DNA of 64,000 bases from Candidatus Thiovulum imperiosus (GTDB lineage Bacteria; Campylobacterota; Campylobacteria; Campylobacterales; Thiovulaceae): the NCBI GenBank assembly GCA_024281175.1, contig JAMJTW010000028.1:107295-171294 (forward strand). Reading direction: 5' to 3'. The notes under the pieces were generated by a model. The model had not been told where the DNA came from and did no database searches. It was given only the letters and a program-made list of their open reading frames with translations. Shown piece after piece: positions 1-8,804 of the stretch. The position numbers and the translations under genes were made by a program. Numbering within the stretch: position 1 is the first letter of the stretch; each line of letters opens with the position of its first letter.

Positions 1-342
1 CACAATTCCTTTTTGAGCCCAAACAGTTTTTACATCTCCTCTATCTAAAGAGGCTTCAACAACACTCATTACAACAGAGGCTTTTCGAAATACATCTACT
101 AAATCTACTTTTTCTGGTATCTCTTTTAAAGAGCGATAAACTTTTTCACCAAGTATTTCTGTCTCTTTAGGATATACTGGAAAAATTTTATATCCAACAC
201 TCTGAAGATATTTTGCAACTCTATGGCTATCTTTTTCAGGGTTTGGAGAGAGTCCAATTATAGCTATGGTTTTTGTCTCTTCTAAAATTTTTTTAATCTC
301 TGTATCATTACTATTTACTGTTGGAAATTCACACTCTTCCAT
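1..342 (-). CDS. CoA-binding domain protein, partial (runs off window)
   Basis: The frame is open from an ATG at 342 to the window edge, giving 114 codons without a stop, so the C-terminus is missing. The N-terminal part reads as a Rossmann-type CoA_binding_2 (YccU-like) fold: a beta strand with IAIIGLSPNPEKDSHRVA near residues 27-44, then a second strand (KIFPVYP) and the segment VDLVDVFRKA. These proteins are small cytosolic nucleotide or CoA binders of unclear substrate. It is transcribed away from the secreted-protein gene that starts at 434. The family call is from memory of the motif; the role is unknown. Confidence 0.75.
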   Translation of the reverse strand, partial: MEECEFPTVNSNDTEIKKILEETKTIAIIGLSPNPEKDSHRVAKYLQSVGYKIFPVYPKETEILGEKVYRSLKEIPEKVDLVDVFRKASVVMSVVEASLDRGDVKTVWAQKGIV

Positions 343-433
343 TACAATAGACCTTTTTAAAGAAGTATAACAAACTTTGTTTCGACACAAAACTATAAAT
401 TTAGCTAGAATTTGAAAAAAGGTGTGATAGATT

Positions 434-1447
434 TTGATTAAAAAAGTTCTTATTTTCACATTTCTCTCTCTGCCACATCTCTATGGATATATCATAATAG
501 AACACACTCCTATCAAATATTTTGTTCCAAATTACAGAATTGAGATAGAAGTAAATATGAGAGAGTATTACCATAATTTTACTCACGCACTTCTCTACTT
601 TCGAGCAACCTCTACTCAAAACAGTGGAGACTTTTACAGTGTTGAGATGAGCTGTTTCTCTGAAACTTGTAGAGGAACTATACCAGCACCAATTAAATCA
701 ACATCTTCCATAGATTACTATATTGAAGCCTATGATACAACAGACACAAAATATAAAACACAGATATTTTCAGCACCTCATATAACGCTACCAAGTTGGC
801 AAGTTTCTGATACAACTCCAATTGAACTTCTTTCTCTAAATAGGAAAATCCAAAATGTCTCTTTAAAAGGTTTTGATGAAGAAGTCTCTATAAAACATGT
901 TTCCAATAATAGTGGAAGCAGTCGTAGAGTTGAGTCTAAATTTGTTCCTCCTGAAGAGAGAGAGATGAAAAGTCCTGAGAGTCAAGTCAGTGAATTTAGT
1001 CAAATTAAAGGTGTTTCTGAAGAGAGTGTTGATTTTACTGGTATCTGGTCAATTTCGAGAACTCTTTCAACTTGTCATTCTGGTATCTATTCTCATAAAA
1101 TGATGAAAATAGAGTCTAGTAATGGAGTAATTACTAGAACACAAACATTTGGTAGAGGAACACGGTTTTATTATCACCCTCAAGACGGTTTTGTTTGCCA
1201 ACTTATAGATGATACAAGAGCAACTTCCCTAAATGGACAACCAGCCTTTCACACCTATACATCTTTTTTTGACTCTTTAAAAAATGGTTTGAAAGGACAG
1301 AACTCTTTTGTAAAACTTCTAAAATTTGGTAGAGATGAAATTGTTTTTGAAGTTACAATGGGTTTTAAAACAATGAAAACTACCTATAAAAGAGAAGAGA
1401 TTGATACAAATTTTGGAAATGACTCAAGTCTCTACTATTATAAATGA
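434..1447 (+). CDS. secreted protein of unknown function
   Basis: 337 codons starting with TTG. The first about 19 residues (MIKKVLIFTFLSLPHLYGY) form a signal peptide, so the product is exported. Residues about 20-125 look like a beta-sandwich domain of the kind that follows YxxxVxIxAYDTT in extracellular proteins (YYIEAYDTTDTKYKTQIFSAP). A low-complexity linker follows (about 150-195). The C-terminal half contains paired cysteines (CHSG near residue 214, FVCQ near 253) and a beta-rich pattern. I do not recognise the family. It overlaps by four bases (ATGA) a tiny membrane-protein gene, which suggests translational coupling. Confidence 0.8.
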   Translation: MIKKVLIFTFLSLPHLYGYIIIEHTPIKYFVPNYRIEIEVNMREYYHNFTHALLYFRATSTQNSGDFYSVEMSCFSETCRGTIPAPIKSTSSIDYYIEAYDTTDTKYKTQIFSAPHITLPSWQVSDTTPIELLSLNRKIQNVSLKGFDEEVSIKHVSNNSGSSRRVESKFVPPEEREMKSPESQVSEFSQIKGVSEESVDFTGIWSISRTLSTCHSGIYSHKMMKIESSNGVITRTQTFGRGTRFYYHPQDGFVCQLIDDTRATSLNGQPAFHTYTSFFDSLKNGLKGQNSFVKLLKFGRDEIVFEVTMGFKTMKTTYKREEIDTNFGNDSSLYYYK

Positions 1448-1584
1448 TAATTGGAATTGTTAGAAAAATTATCATATTTTTTATGATAATTGCAATTCTT
1501 CTTAGAGATGAAGAGATGTTTGGAAAACTTATAGTTCTCTCAATTACAGTATATATCCTCTATCAAATGTTTAGAGCAAGATAG
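1444..1584 (+). CDS. 46-aa membrane miniprotein
   Basis: The ATG overlaps the stop of the preceding secreted-protein gene (ATGA), a common sign of translational coupling. The 46-residue product has two hydrophobic segments (residues about 2-20, rich in I, F and L, and about 29-42) joined by a charged turn, RDEEMFGK. It is likely a small inner-membrane hairpin protein. No family is recognised. A weak 7-bp stem lies at its 3' end (1577-1583 with 1595-1601), but no T-tract follows. Confidence 0.5.
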   Translation: MIIGIVRKIIIFFMIIAILLRDEEMFGKLIVLSITVYILYQMFRAR

Positions 1585-1651
1585 CATACTTTGTTATCTT
1601 GTAAAACCTATTTACAATTCTTGGAATCTCATACTTGATTCTTTCAAATTT

Positions 1652-2881
1652 CTAAAAAACTATTTTGTTACTTTTAGTCGAAAGATTGCCTTCAGTCTCA
1701 CCATCTCTATCCACATACAGCCAAAACTCTTCTGAAATGTAAATGTCAAATAGTTGATAGTCTGGCTGAATTATATAGTATCCAGTAGTTAAATTTGAGA
1801 ACTTTACACTACCATTCTCATCTGTATTTTTAGTTGCTAAAAAGTCTCCATCACTATTAAAAATTGAGATAGAACTATTTTCTAATGGAGAACATTTAAC
1901 ATCACAACCATTTAAAGTGAACTTAAATTCATAAAGAGTTTCATCTTCAGGAGTCCAAATAGTAGTAAAGTATTCTGTTAAATCATAAGAGCCATCTGGA
2001 TTTACAGTCAAAATGTAAATATTGTTCACACCTTCAACAAGTTGAACTTCATAATTTCTAAGTGCATAAGTGAAATCTATTTCAGGATCTTTTGTAAGTT
2101 CCGCAAGATTTATTTGCTGAACTACATCGTTTACAACAACTCCAATTGCACCATCATCAGATGTTCCCAAGATATTGTCAGTACCATCTCTATCAAAGTT
2201 AGATATTTTTATATTTAATTTTGCAATTCCAGTTACAGAATTTAATTTTGATACGGAAACTTCCTCAAAAACTGGAATTCCAGAAGTTGAGCTTTTGGTC
2301 TCAACAGAGTAAAGAAGAATGTCAAGATTTGTGTTGTCTGTTACAAGAAACTCAGATACTTCAGAAATTGCTACAAGTTTCCCAAAAGCATCTATTTGAG
2401 TTGCTTGAAACTGATAAGTTTTTGTAGCTTCTAAATTTTCAAAAACATATCCAATATTATCTTCACTTTCATAAGCTGTAAAAGTATTTATATATTTTCC
2501 ATTTTCATCAAAAATATCAATTAAATAAGTAGATTCTATATCTTTTCCACCTCTAATTTTTATAGTTGTATTATAAGAAGGAACATATATATCTAGGTCT
2601 TCTTTTTTAGAAATGTTTTCTTCTAATAAAAAATTAATATCTGTTTCAGGGATTTCTGGAAAGTTGTTTTCAAAATCTAAAGAAATTTTCATATCTGTTT
2701 CAGGAACTTCTGGAAAATAACTTTCAAAATCTAAAGAAGTTTTCATATCTGTTTCAGGAACTTCTGGAAAATAACTTTCAAAATCTAAAGAAATTTTCAT
2801 AGTCTCCTTTTCAGGTTTTTGACTCGAACTTTCTGAACAAGCTAAGAAAAGTATCGGGAGAAAAGTTATAAAAAGTCTCAT
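1652..2881 (-). CDS. lipoprotein with 18-aa repeats, paralogue of the 1938-aa protein's C-terminal region
   Basis: I place the start at the ATG at 2881, because it gives a lipoprotein signal (MRLFITFLPILFLAC). The frame stays open further upstream, but that stretch is not signal-like. After the lipidated Cys come three 18-residue repeats (MKISLDFESYFPEVPETD and variants), then an Fn3-like domain (IDIFDENGKYINTFTAYE ... KTYQFQATQID). After that comes a segment with LGTSDDG and VEGVNNIYILTVNPDGSYD, and a C-terminal carboxypeptidase-regulatory-like fold (LNGCDVKCSPLENSSISIF ... TENGSVKFSNL type). The last about 300 residues closely parallel the C-terminal part of the neighbouring 1938-aa protein, so this gene probably arose by partial duplication. 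It is probably anchored in the outer membrane. Confidence 0.75.
   Translation of the reverse strand: MRLFITFLPILFLACSESSSQKPEKETMKISLDFESYFPEVPETDMKTSLDFESYFPEVPETDMKISLDFENNFPEIPETDINFLLEENISKKEDLDIYVPSYNTTIKIRGGKDIESTYLIDIFDENGKYINTFTAYESEDNIGYVFENLEATKTYQFQATQIDAFGKLVAISEVSEFLVTDNTNLDILLYSVETKSSTSGIPVFEEVSVSKLNSVTGIAKLNIKISNFDRDGTDNILGTSDDGAIGVVVNDVVQQINLAELTKDPEIDFTYALRNYEVQLVEGVNNIYILTVNPDGSYDLTEYFTTIWTPEDETLYEFKFTLNGCDVKCSPLENSSISIFNSDGDFLATKNTDENGSVKFSNLTTGYYIIQPDYQLFDIYISEEFWLYVDRDGETEGNLSTKSNKIVF
2639..2800 (-). repeat. three in-frame 54-bp tandem repeats
   Basis: Three adjacent 54-bp units encode MKISLDFESYFPEVPETD, MKTSLDFESYFPEVPETD and MKISLDFENNFPEIPETD just after the lipoprotein's signal. 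The first two units are nearly identical at DNA level. The length is a multiple of three, so copy-number change would keep the frame. Confidence 0.85.
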
Positions 2882-2933
2882 GTTTTTCCTCTGAAAATTT
2901 TTATAACTCTTCCCCAAAAGGGGAAAGAGAAAT

Positions 2934-5900
2934 TTAGTTAGAAAATTGTGGAACTTCAGGAGGCATAATAGCTCTATTATTTCCCTCTTCACATTCACCA
3001 GTTTCTTGATTTATAATATAACCTGCTTCACAAACTATTGTTTCACATATCATACTTTCATAGCTCCAGATTGCCGTTACTTCACATTGTGGAATATCTA
3101 CATAGATATCAGCTTCCATTGTTTCTGTAACATCACCATTTGAAACTTCAAGATGGAGAGTCATATTTTCTAATGCAAGAACTTCAAAAGATATCTCTTC
3201 TCCATAGAAAGTTTTTTCAAGACCATTTACATCTATATAACTCCAATAGAATGTGTATCCAGTTGTATCTTCAACAGATAGGAATGCAGTAGCTGTAATC
3301 CACTCTCCATAAGTTGTTGTGGAAACATTGAAATCTATATCCTCGATGTAGAAGTCAGAGAATTGATACTCATCTGTAAAATCTACACTGTTAGAGAATG
3401 TAGAAAGATTTCCTTCTGTTTCTCCACTAGAATTTACGAGAAGTTCAAATGCTTGAGCAGTGTAGTAGTCAAATAGAGCAGGGTCTGGTTGAATTGTATA
3501 CATTCCTTCAACTAAATTTGAGAATATAACTTGTCCATTTGCATCTGTCTCTTTTGTCTCTAAAAGGTGACCAGAAATGTCAAAAATAGAAACAAAGATA
3601 TTTCCAATTGTTGAGCAAGAACCATCAGTTTCACAACCATTTAAATTGAATATAACATCATGAAGAGTTACACCTTCTGGAGTCCAAACAACAGTGAAGT
3701 CTTTTGTCCAGTCATAAGAGCCATCTGGATTTACAGCTGAAACATAAACATTATTTACACCTTCAACTAGTTGAACTTTATAATTTGTAAGTGCATAAGT
3801 AAAGTCTGTATCAGGAACTTTTGTAAGTGTTTCAAGATTTATAAATTGAGCCATATCATTTACAATAAATCCAATTGAACCATCATCAGATGTTCCTAAG
3901 ATATTGTCGGCACCATCTCTATCAAAATTAGAAATAGTCGCATTTAGCTTGATAGTTCCAGTTGTAGCATTTACATCACTCTGTTTAATTAGAGAAACCT
4001 CATCAAAGAGTGGAGAACCAGATATTTCACTTTCACTTTGAACTGAGAGTAGAGTTAAATCTAACATATTTGTTTCTGCTACTGGAACAGTCATTTTAGT
4101 CATATTAGAAATTGCTAAAACTCTTCCTAGCATATCAACTTGAACAGCTTGGAATTGGTAAGTTTTCTTAGCTTCTAAATTTTCGAAAACATAGACAACT
4201 CTATCTTCTTCCTCATCTTGGTAAGCTGTAAGAGTATTGATATATCTTCCCTTATCATCAAAGATTTCAACAAAGTAGATAGACTCTTCATGTTTTCCAC
4301 CTCTAATATCTCCAGCAACATTTCCAACTTTTGGATTGTAAGAGAGATGTAGAGTTTTAGATTTGCTATTTCCAAGTCGATTTGAAACTTCAACTTCAAT
4401 ATCGTTTTCACCAACTTCTAAAGGTAAAAAGAAAGTATATTCCGTCTCATCATTTTGACTTACAACAGTCTCACCTTGAACTTTTTTACCATTTACACGA
4501 ATAGAAACTTGAGATTTTGTAAGGCTTCTAACATCTGTATCTTTGTCTGTTAAATCAAAGATTTGAGCTGTAACTTTTGCTTGATACTTCTGTCCATAGC
4601 TTACAATAGCTTCTCTGAAAGAGATAGATGCTAAATGGTCTGGAACATCATCTGTATTGTCTAATCTAAAGATGAGGTTTCTATCACTTGAGAAATTTTG
4701 AAGAACTTTGATTTCCCCAATATAGTTACTATCTGGAACTGAAACTCTCACAATTCTATGAGAACCTTTTCCTCCAAGAACATTGTTGAATGTTGTGTTC
4801 TTCCCATGTCTAGTTACAACTGACTCTTTTTCTGAAATATTTTTAGGAGTTTTAATTCCATCAACTGAAACTTCTGCATCTGTAATGCCATTCCCATCTA
4901 AATCTTCAACTCTAACATTGATTTTATAAGTTGGCTTTTCAGAAATTTCTATATCAATTCTAGCAATATCTTCTCTTTCTGAAGTTTCTGTATTGTCTAT
5001 TTCAAATCTCTTCACATTTATCATTGGAGACTTGTAGAAACCAGATTTTGAAGCTGAAACTCTTAAAAGAGAGTTTTGATTATCTTCTCTAATTTGAGAA
5101 AGAGACATATCTACTGGAGAGAACTCATAAAGTCCAACTCTATCGGCAGTTTCAATTTGAACAGCAGGAGTTGTTGTTGGCTTTGAGACAAAAACATCAG
5201 TGATTTCAATGAAATCTTTTAGCTTTAATTCATAAGGGTCAATAACAAGATGACCTGAATTTCTCATTTCAAGTTTTCTACCATCTTCAAATTTTGCAAA
5301 AATAGTAGCTCCAAGAACTAATCTAAATCCATCATCTATTACTGATGTTGTAGCATCATAAGGATTTGAAACTACTTCACCCATAGGTAAAGCTAATTGC
5401 TCTAAAAATCTATTTGAAGAGATAGTTTTTGCAACATGTTTTAGAGGAAGTTTCTTTTTATCAGAAGTGAAAACTACTGTTGAGTTTTTATCATCAATCT
5501 CTTTAGCATAATTTAAAATAGGAGCTTCATCAGAAAGAACTTTCCAAGATAGAGTTCCATCAAGACCATTTTCTAAATAGATAGTTGTAAATGAGTCATC
5601 ATCTAAATAGATGTCAGAAACAATACCCATATTCCATTGAATAGCTTCAATTTTATAAGTATCATCATCTAAGTTTCCATCTTCAACAAAAACATAGCCA
5701 AACTCTTTATTTCCACTAACTTTTACAGCATCTTGAAGGAAAGTATCCCAATCACTTTGATATACAGGAGCAACAAGACCTAAGTTTATAAGCTCATCTT
5801 TCGTCTCATCATTTTCACCTCTATTAGCAACTCCATGCCACTCACCATCATCTATTCTGTAATACCAAACTTTTTTACTTCTCTCATACTCTCGAACAGT

Positions 5901-8750
5901 TTTTTTATAAAACTTTTCTAAGTCGATTTCAGCAGAAATGAAACCTAAATGGTTGTATGAAACAGTTGGATTGTCAATGAAAACTTCATTTCCAGTAATT
6001 GCATCACTTTTGGCAAGTTCTATATAGTCTGTAACACCATCACCATCAACATCGTGTTCAACTTGAATTGAGATATCGAATTGTCCAGCGACATATATTT
6101 TCACATCACTTGGGTCACTTTCCTTAGATGCTTGAATTGTAAAATTGAGTATCTCTTCATAAGATAAGAAATCTGCATCATTTTTTACAGTTCCTTTCTT
6201 GATTTCTAACCATCTCTCTTCAGAAACTCTATTTAGTCCATCTTCGCTAAAGTCATCTTTATGTTTTTTGATAAACCAAGTGTAAGTAGCTCCAACTAAA
6301 CCACCAACTTGAATTCCTTCAACTTCTTTAGTTCCAATTACTCTCTTAACATCTTTTTTAACATCAGCAAGAGCCATTGGTGCAACAAGTTGTACTTGAG
6401 CTTCTGGAACATCTCCTCCAGCAGAATTCCAAATTCTACCTTTTACAGTTCCAAATGTAGCAGGTCTTTTGAGTTCAAAAACTACACTTGTATTTTTCTC
6501 TAAATTTGCTATGCTGAAAGTCTTTTCAACAGGATAGTGTTTCCCTTCGATAGCTGTAACAGTGAAATTATCATTTCCTCCATCAGCAACAAGAAGTTTA
6601 AATGTAACGGCTCCATTCTCATTAGTAGTTTCTGAAATGTAAGATAAACCATTTCCTCTCTCAAATTTTACAAATGTGTTTGGTAGAGGCTCTTTAGTAT
6701 CCGTATCAATAACTTTCACATTAAAGCTATACTCTTCACCATCTATATCAACTTGCTCATTATCAACTTTTTTATAGAAAGCAAACATTGAGTAAGGACC
6801 ATTGTAAATAGAAGAGTTTATCTTTATGAAAAGTTCATCTCTTTTATTCTCTTCAGTAAAATATTCAGACAGGTATTTACTACTGATTTGACTTTTGTGA
6901 TTTAAAGAGAAATTACTTCTATCAACTCGATGCCAAGTTAAATCTCCATTTATCTCTTTATAAACATAAAGTTCTATACCGTCAGAAGTTCCATTCTCAT
7001 CTGTTCCCTTAATTTTTTCAAGAGCTTCTGCTGAGTGGTCTTCTTTATACTCAATAGCAAGTTCAAGGTCTTTAGACAAGTCTACAATAAGAATTCCTTC
7101 AATATCAGAGAAATCTCCAGTTCCAGGTCTAAGCTGTTTTATCATTAAATCTTCAAAAGTTCTATTATAAACAGGGTCAAGATTTTCAAATCCATTTACA
7201 GCAAGTTGTCCAATTACTGTTGTTGAGTATCCAGTTTGATGTAAAAGTGAATTTATCACATATTGGTCTGAGAGTGTCTCAACACTTTCTGTTCTAACAT
7301 CCATTCCCTTACTATTTTGGAAATATAGTCCTCTAGCATTTACAAAAACACCACCTGCTGAAGATTTTTCATAACTTGTGTTTGAATAGAATTTAGGAGG
7401 TTCTAACTCTAAAATTGGCTCTAAACTTCTGTCTAAATTTCTATCTTCATAACCAACAAAGTTTCCAAATTCTCCAATTGCACTATCTTTTGAGATAAAG
7501 AAGTAGTTTGCACTTCCTGGAGTTGGCTTGATTGTTTGAATTGAAGAGTTGAAACCATATTTCTCAATTACAATTTGTCCATTTTCAGGAATTTCTTTGA
7601 TGTATATGAAACCTCTATCTGTTGAAACACCTAAAAGTTCGCCTTTACTTCCATCAACATACTCAAAGATAGAAACTTTAGCAACAGAACTTGGACTTCC
7701 TCCCTCTGACATCGAGTAGATGTAAATTGAAGTACCAGATGTGTAATCAGGTGTGTAATCACCATCTCTTACTTCTTGAATGGAGTTTTCTAAATCTTCT
7801 AAATCAAGTTCTCCAGAAACTACCTCTCCACTCTCAGTTGAAACAGATACTTTCAAATTTTCAACACCTGTGAAATCTAAATTTCCAAGCTCTTCTAAAG
7901 TAAGATTTGAAATATCTCCTAGTGATGAGGTATTAAACTCTTTTCCAGCATAAATGCTCACTTCATAACCATCAACTGTTACAAGAGTATCTCTTTTTAT
8001 TTTTCCAAAAAGGTAATCAGGAATTGCTGAAGCCTCAAGATATGATGATGGGGTTTCATCTTCTGGAGTTTGAATTACAATACTTGAAACTTTGCTATAA
8101 TCTCTATCAGCTAAATCATCAGCTGTAAGATTTGGAAACTCTTCTACTAAGTCAGATATGTCGTTGTTTTCATTGTCGATATATAAATCAACTTGATAAC
8201 CATCTGCTGTTTCAACTGAAGTCCCTTTTTGAACTTTGACCCAATAACCTCTATTTGGATCAAATTGAGAAAACTCTTGAAGAAAAGAGTATTCAGGGTC
8301 ATATATTTTCCAAGAACCATTTATTTTTGTAACAAGTTTATCAACCTTATAATTTTCATTATTTAGCTTTGTAATTTGATTTTTTATATCATCTTGAGTA
8401 GATGTGGCAATTAAATTCCATCCAGCATTTAGAGTTGGAAAAGAGATATTTGTATCCCCACTCATATTAACTGTGAAACTAGTATTTGCTTTTACCCAAT
8501 AACCTCTACCACCTTCAAATTCAGAGAACTCTTGAAGAAAAGCATATTTAGGGTCATATATTTTCCAAGAGCCATCTATTTTCGTAACAAATTTTTCTAT
8601 TGAGCTCTCAGGGGCTTGTTCTAAAAAGCTATCAACAGTTAGACCGCCATGTTCTGTAAAACCAATTAAATTCCATCCAGATTTAATTTCAAAATTCTGA
8701 GTAGCATTTAAAAAAGAAAAATACAATAAAATTAAAGACAAGATTTTCAT
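2934..8750 (-). CDS. giant secreted multi-domain protein (1938 aa)
   Basis: Starts at ATG 8750 with a signal peptide (MKILSLILLYFSFLNA). Two copies of a domain running from GWNLIG to RGYWVK occupy residues about 22-95 and 107-175; this layout recurs in secreted proteins of this phylum. Further on come several carboxypeptidase-regulatory-like sandwiches (for example VKVIDTDTKEPLPNTFVKF and RIWNSAGGDVPEAQVQL) and Ca-binding-like loops (DVDGDGVTDYIEL, DLDGNGITDAEV). Next is an Fn3-like region (VEIFDDKGRYINTLTAYQ), then the LGTSDDG / VEGVNNVYVSAVNPDGSYD segment shared with the lipoprotein gene downstream. A Cys-rich tail ends the protein. It is probably cell-surface or released. The catalytic role is unknown. 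It lies 52 bp upstream of the related lipoprotein gene. Confidence 0.85.
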   Translation of the reverse strand: MKILSLILLYFSFLNATQNFEIKSGWNLIGFTEHGGLTVDSFLEQAPESSIEKFVTKIDGSWKIYDPKYAFLQEFSEFEGGRGYWVKANTSFTVNMSGDTNISFPTLNAGWNLIATSTQDDIKNQITKLNNENYKVDKLVTKINGSWKIYDPEYSFLQEFSQFDPNRGYWVKVQKGTSVETADGYQVDLYIDNENNDISDLVEEFPNLTADDLADRDYSKVSSIVIQTPEDETPSSYLEASAIPDYLFGKIKRDTLVTVDGYEVSIYAGKEFNTSSLGDISNLTLEELGNLDFTGVENLKVSVSTESGEVVSGELDLEDLENSIQEVRDGDYTPDYTSGTSIYIYSMSEGGSPSSVAKVSIFEYVDGSKGELLGVSTDRGFIYIKEIPENGQIVIEKYGFNSSIQTIKPTPGSANYFFISKDSAIGEFGNFVGYEDRNLDRSLEPILELEPPKFYSNTSYEKSSAGGVFVNARGLYFQNSKGMDVRTESVETLSDQYVINSLLHQTGYSTTVIGQLAVNGFENLDPVYNRTFEDLMIKQLRPGTGDFSDIEGILIVDLSKDLELAIEYKEDHSAEALEKIKGTDENGTSDGIELYVYKEINGDLTWHRVDRSNFSLNHKSQISSKYLSEYFTEENKRDELFIKINSSIYNGPYSMFAFYKKVDNEQVDIDGEEYSFNVKVIDTDTKEPLPNTFVKFERGNGLSYISETTNENGAVTFKLLVADGGNDNFTVTAIEGKHYPVEKTFSIANLEKNTSVVFELKRPATFGTVKGRIWNSAGGDVPEAQVQLVAPMALADVKKDVKRVIGTKEVEGIQVGGLVGATYTWFIKKHKDDFSEDGLNRVSEERWLEIKKGTVKNDADFLSYEEILNFTIQASKESDPSDVKIYVAGQFDISIQVEHDVDGDGVTDYIELAKSDAITGNEVFIDNPTVSYNHLGFISAEIDLEKFYKKTVREYERSKKVWYYRIDDGEWHGVANRGENDETKDELINLGLVAPVYQSDWDTFLQDAVKVSGNKEFGYVFVEDGNLDDDTYKIEAIQWNMGIVSDIYLDDDSFTTIYLENGLDGTLSWKVLSDEAPILNYAKEIDDKNSTVVFTSDKKKLPLKHVAKTISSNRFLEQLALPMGEVVSNPYDATTSVIDDGFRLVLGATIFAKFEDGRKLEMRNSGHLVIDPYELKLKDFIEITDVFVSKPTTTPAVQIETADRVGLYEFSPVDMSLSQIREDNQNSLLRVSASKSGFYKSPMINVKRFEIDNTETSEREDIARIDIEISEKPTYKINVRVEDLDGNGITDAEVSVDGIKTPKNISEKESVVTRHGKNTTFNNVLGGKGSHRIVRVSVPDSNYIGEIKVLQNFSSDRNLIFRLDNTDDVPDHLASISFREAIVSYGQKYQAKVTAQIFDLTDKDTDVRSLTKSQVSIRVNGKKVQGETVVSQNDETEYTFFLPLEVGENDIEVEVSNRLGNSKSKTLHLSYNPKVGNVAGDIRGGKHEESIYFVEIFDDKGRYINTLTAYQDEEEDRVVYVFENLEAKKTYQFQAVQVDMLGRVLAISNMTKMTVPVAETNMLDLTLLSVQSESEISGSPLFDEVSLIKQSDVNATTGTIKLNATISNFDRDGADNILGTSDDGSIGFIVNDMAQFINLETLTKVPDTDFTYALTNYKVQLVEGVNNVYVSAVNPDGSYDWTKDFTVVWTPEGVTLHDVIFNLNGCETDGSCSTIGNIFVSIFDISGHLLETKETDANGQVIFSNLVEGMYTIQPDPALFDYYTAQAFELLVNSSGETEGNLSTFSNSVDFTDEYQFSDFYIEDIDFNVSTTTYGEWITATAFLSVEDTTGYTFYWSYIDVNGLEKTFYGEEISFEVLALENMTLHLEVSNGDVTETMEADIYVDIPQCEVTAIWSYESMICETIVCEAGYIINQETGECEEGNNRAIMPPEVPQFSN

Positions 8751-8804
8751 TTTTTACCTTTATATTTGATATAAGCTAGGAAATTTTCCTAGCTATGGTG
8801 TAAA

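Noticed and set aside
1577..1601. Terminator after the 46-aa gene
   Set aside because: The 7-bp stem has an 11-base loop and no T-tract, so the support is too weak.
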